DNA from: Hydractinia symbiolongicarpus
Lineage: Eukaryota > Cnidaria > Hydrozoa > Anthoathecata > Hydractiniidae
Length of the DNA stretch: 64,000 nucleotides
Assembly: GCF_029227915.1 (NCBI RefSeq)
Contig: NC_079887.1
Span: forward strand, 25,481,650 to 25,545,649
Direction: 5' to 3'
Made by a program: the position numbers and the translations under genes
Part shown: piece by piece, positions 63,962-64,000 of the stretch
How the letters are laid out: each line of letters begins with the position of its first letter
Numbering within the stretch: position 1 is the first letter of the stretch
The notes under the pieces: model-generated
The model's input: only the letters and a program-made list of their open reading frames with translations
Databases searched by the model: none
Told to the model about the DNA's origin: nothing

Positions 63962-64000
63962 AAAATCGTTCTGGAAATGAGTTTACTCACAGGGTACTTT

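Larger units (their letters stand above)
1..64000 (+). repeat. Satellite DNA array, ~203-bp monomer, head to tail
   Basis: Every stretch of the window aligns by eye to the same monomer. Equivalent landmarks recur every 201-205 bp, usually 203, from the first base to the last, so the array runs off both ends. All copies share one orientation; no inversion, transposon or unique spacer was seen. Copies differ by substitutions and 1-3 bp indels and fall into recurring variant types. The array accounts for all intervals without genes, because there are no genes. Chromosomal satellite of a eukaryote is the natural reading. Family name and species cannot be told from sequence alone. Confidence 0.98.

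Noticed and set aside
1-64000. CRISPR array
   Set aside because: Repeats are about 203 bp and directly adjacent, with no unique spacers between them and no cas genes; unit length and eukaryotic-type higher-order structure do not fit.
1-64000. tRNA, rRNA or spliceosomal RNA genes, or 5S-like tandem gene array
   Set aside because: The period could suit a short tandem RNA gene, but I recognise no conserved tRNA boxes, 5S internal control region or rRNA segments in the monomer. A covariance-model search would settle it.
1-64000. Transposon or retroelement insertions, or inverted array segments
   Set aside because: Looked for breaks in the 203-bp phase, long terminal repeats, target-site duplications and reverse-oriented monomers; all apparent irregularities resolve to whole-monomer changes or indels of a few bases.

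Overview
The whole 64 kb window is one uninterrupted tandem array of a satellite DNA. The monomer is about 203 bp and I estimate roughly 315 copies, all head to tail in the same orientation. I see no gene, RNA gene, transposon, non-satellite spacer or strand switch. This points to a eukaryotic heterochromatic block, such as a centromeric, pericentromeric or subtelomeric array. I do not recognise the monomer as a named family and cannot name the species. The reference monomer (451-653) is about 39% GC and has 11 CpG dinucleotides where about 8 are expected, so CpG is not depleted. That argues weakly against a heavily methylated vertebrate or plant satellite and fits many invertebrates.

Each monomer has a variable head, a GC-rich middle with two short inverted repeats (CGGGC/GCCCG and GATTT/AAATC), and a tail carrying a palindrome with 8-bp arms, CAAAAATG-AAAA-CATTTTTG. 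Head and tail variants recombine in many combinations. No single higher-order repeat dominates. Instead the array is a patchwork of local multi-monomer repeats: 2-, 3-, 4-, 5-, 6-, 7-, 8-, 9-, 10-, 14-, 23- and 34-mers, with shared private variants marking copy boundaries.

Layout: 1-8.9 kb is a 23-monomer unit plus a shortened 14-monomer copy, with embedded tetramer and dimer duplications. 8.95-14.6 kb is a tandem pair of 14-mers (2,843 bp). 14.6-28.7 kb is 7-, 8- and 9-mer repeats plus a block shared at 6.9 kb distance. 28.7-32.8 kb is short trimers. 32.87-45.9 kb is a very young tandem segmental duplication, nominally 6.9 kb, whose copies differ by one deleted monomer and one extra trimer. 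43.4-48.7 kb holds 10-mers and 6-mers. 49-52.3 kb contains a block that also occurs 41,007 bp upstream. 52.4-64 kb is a distinct right-hand subfamily.

The most interesting larger-scale pattern is layering. Marker variants of the middle (about 10.8-42.9 kb) are absent from the edges, while other markers occur at both edges but not in the middle. This suggests a younger expansion inside an older array. The many 64-68 codon open frames have no ATG start, lie in a monomer whose length is not a multiple of three, and are best read as accidental.
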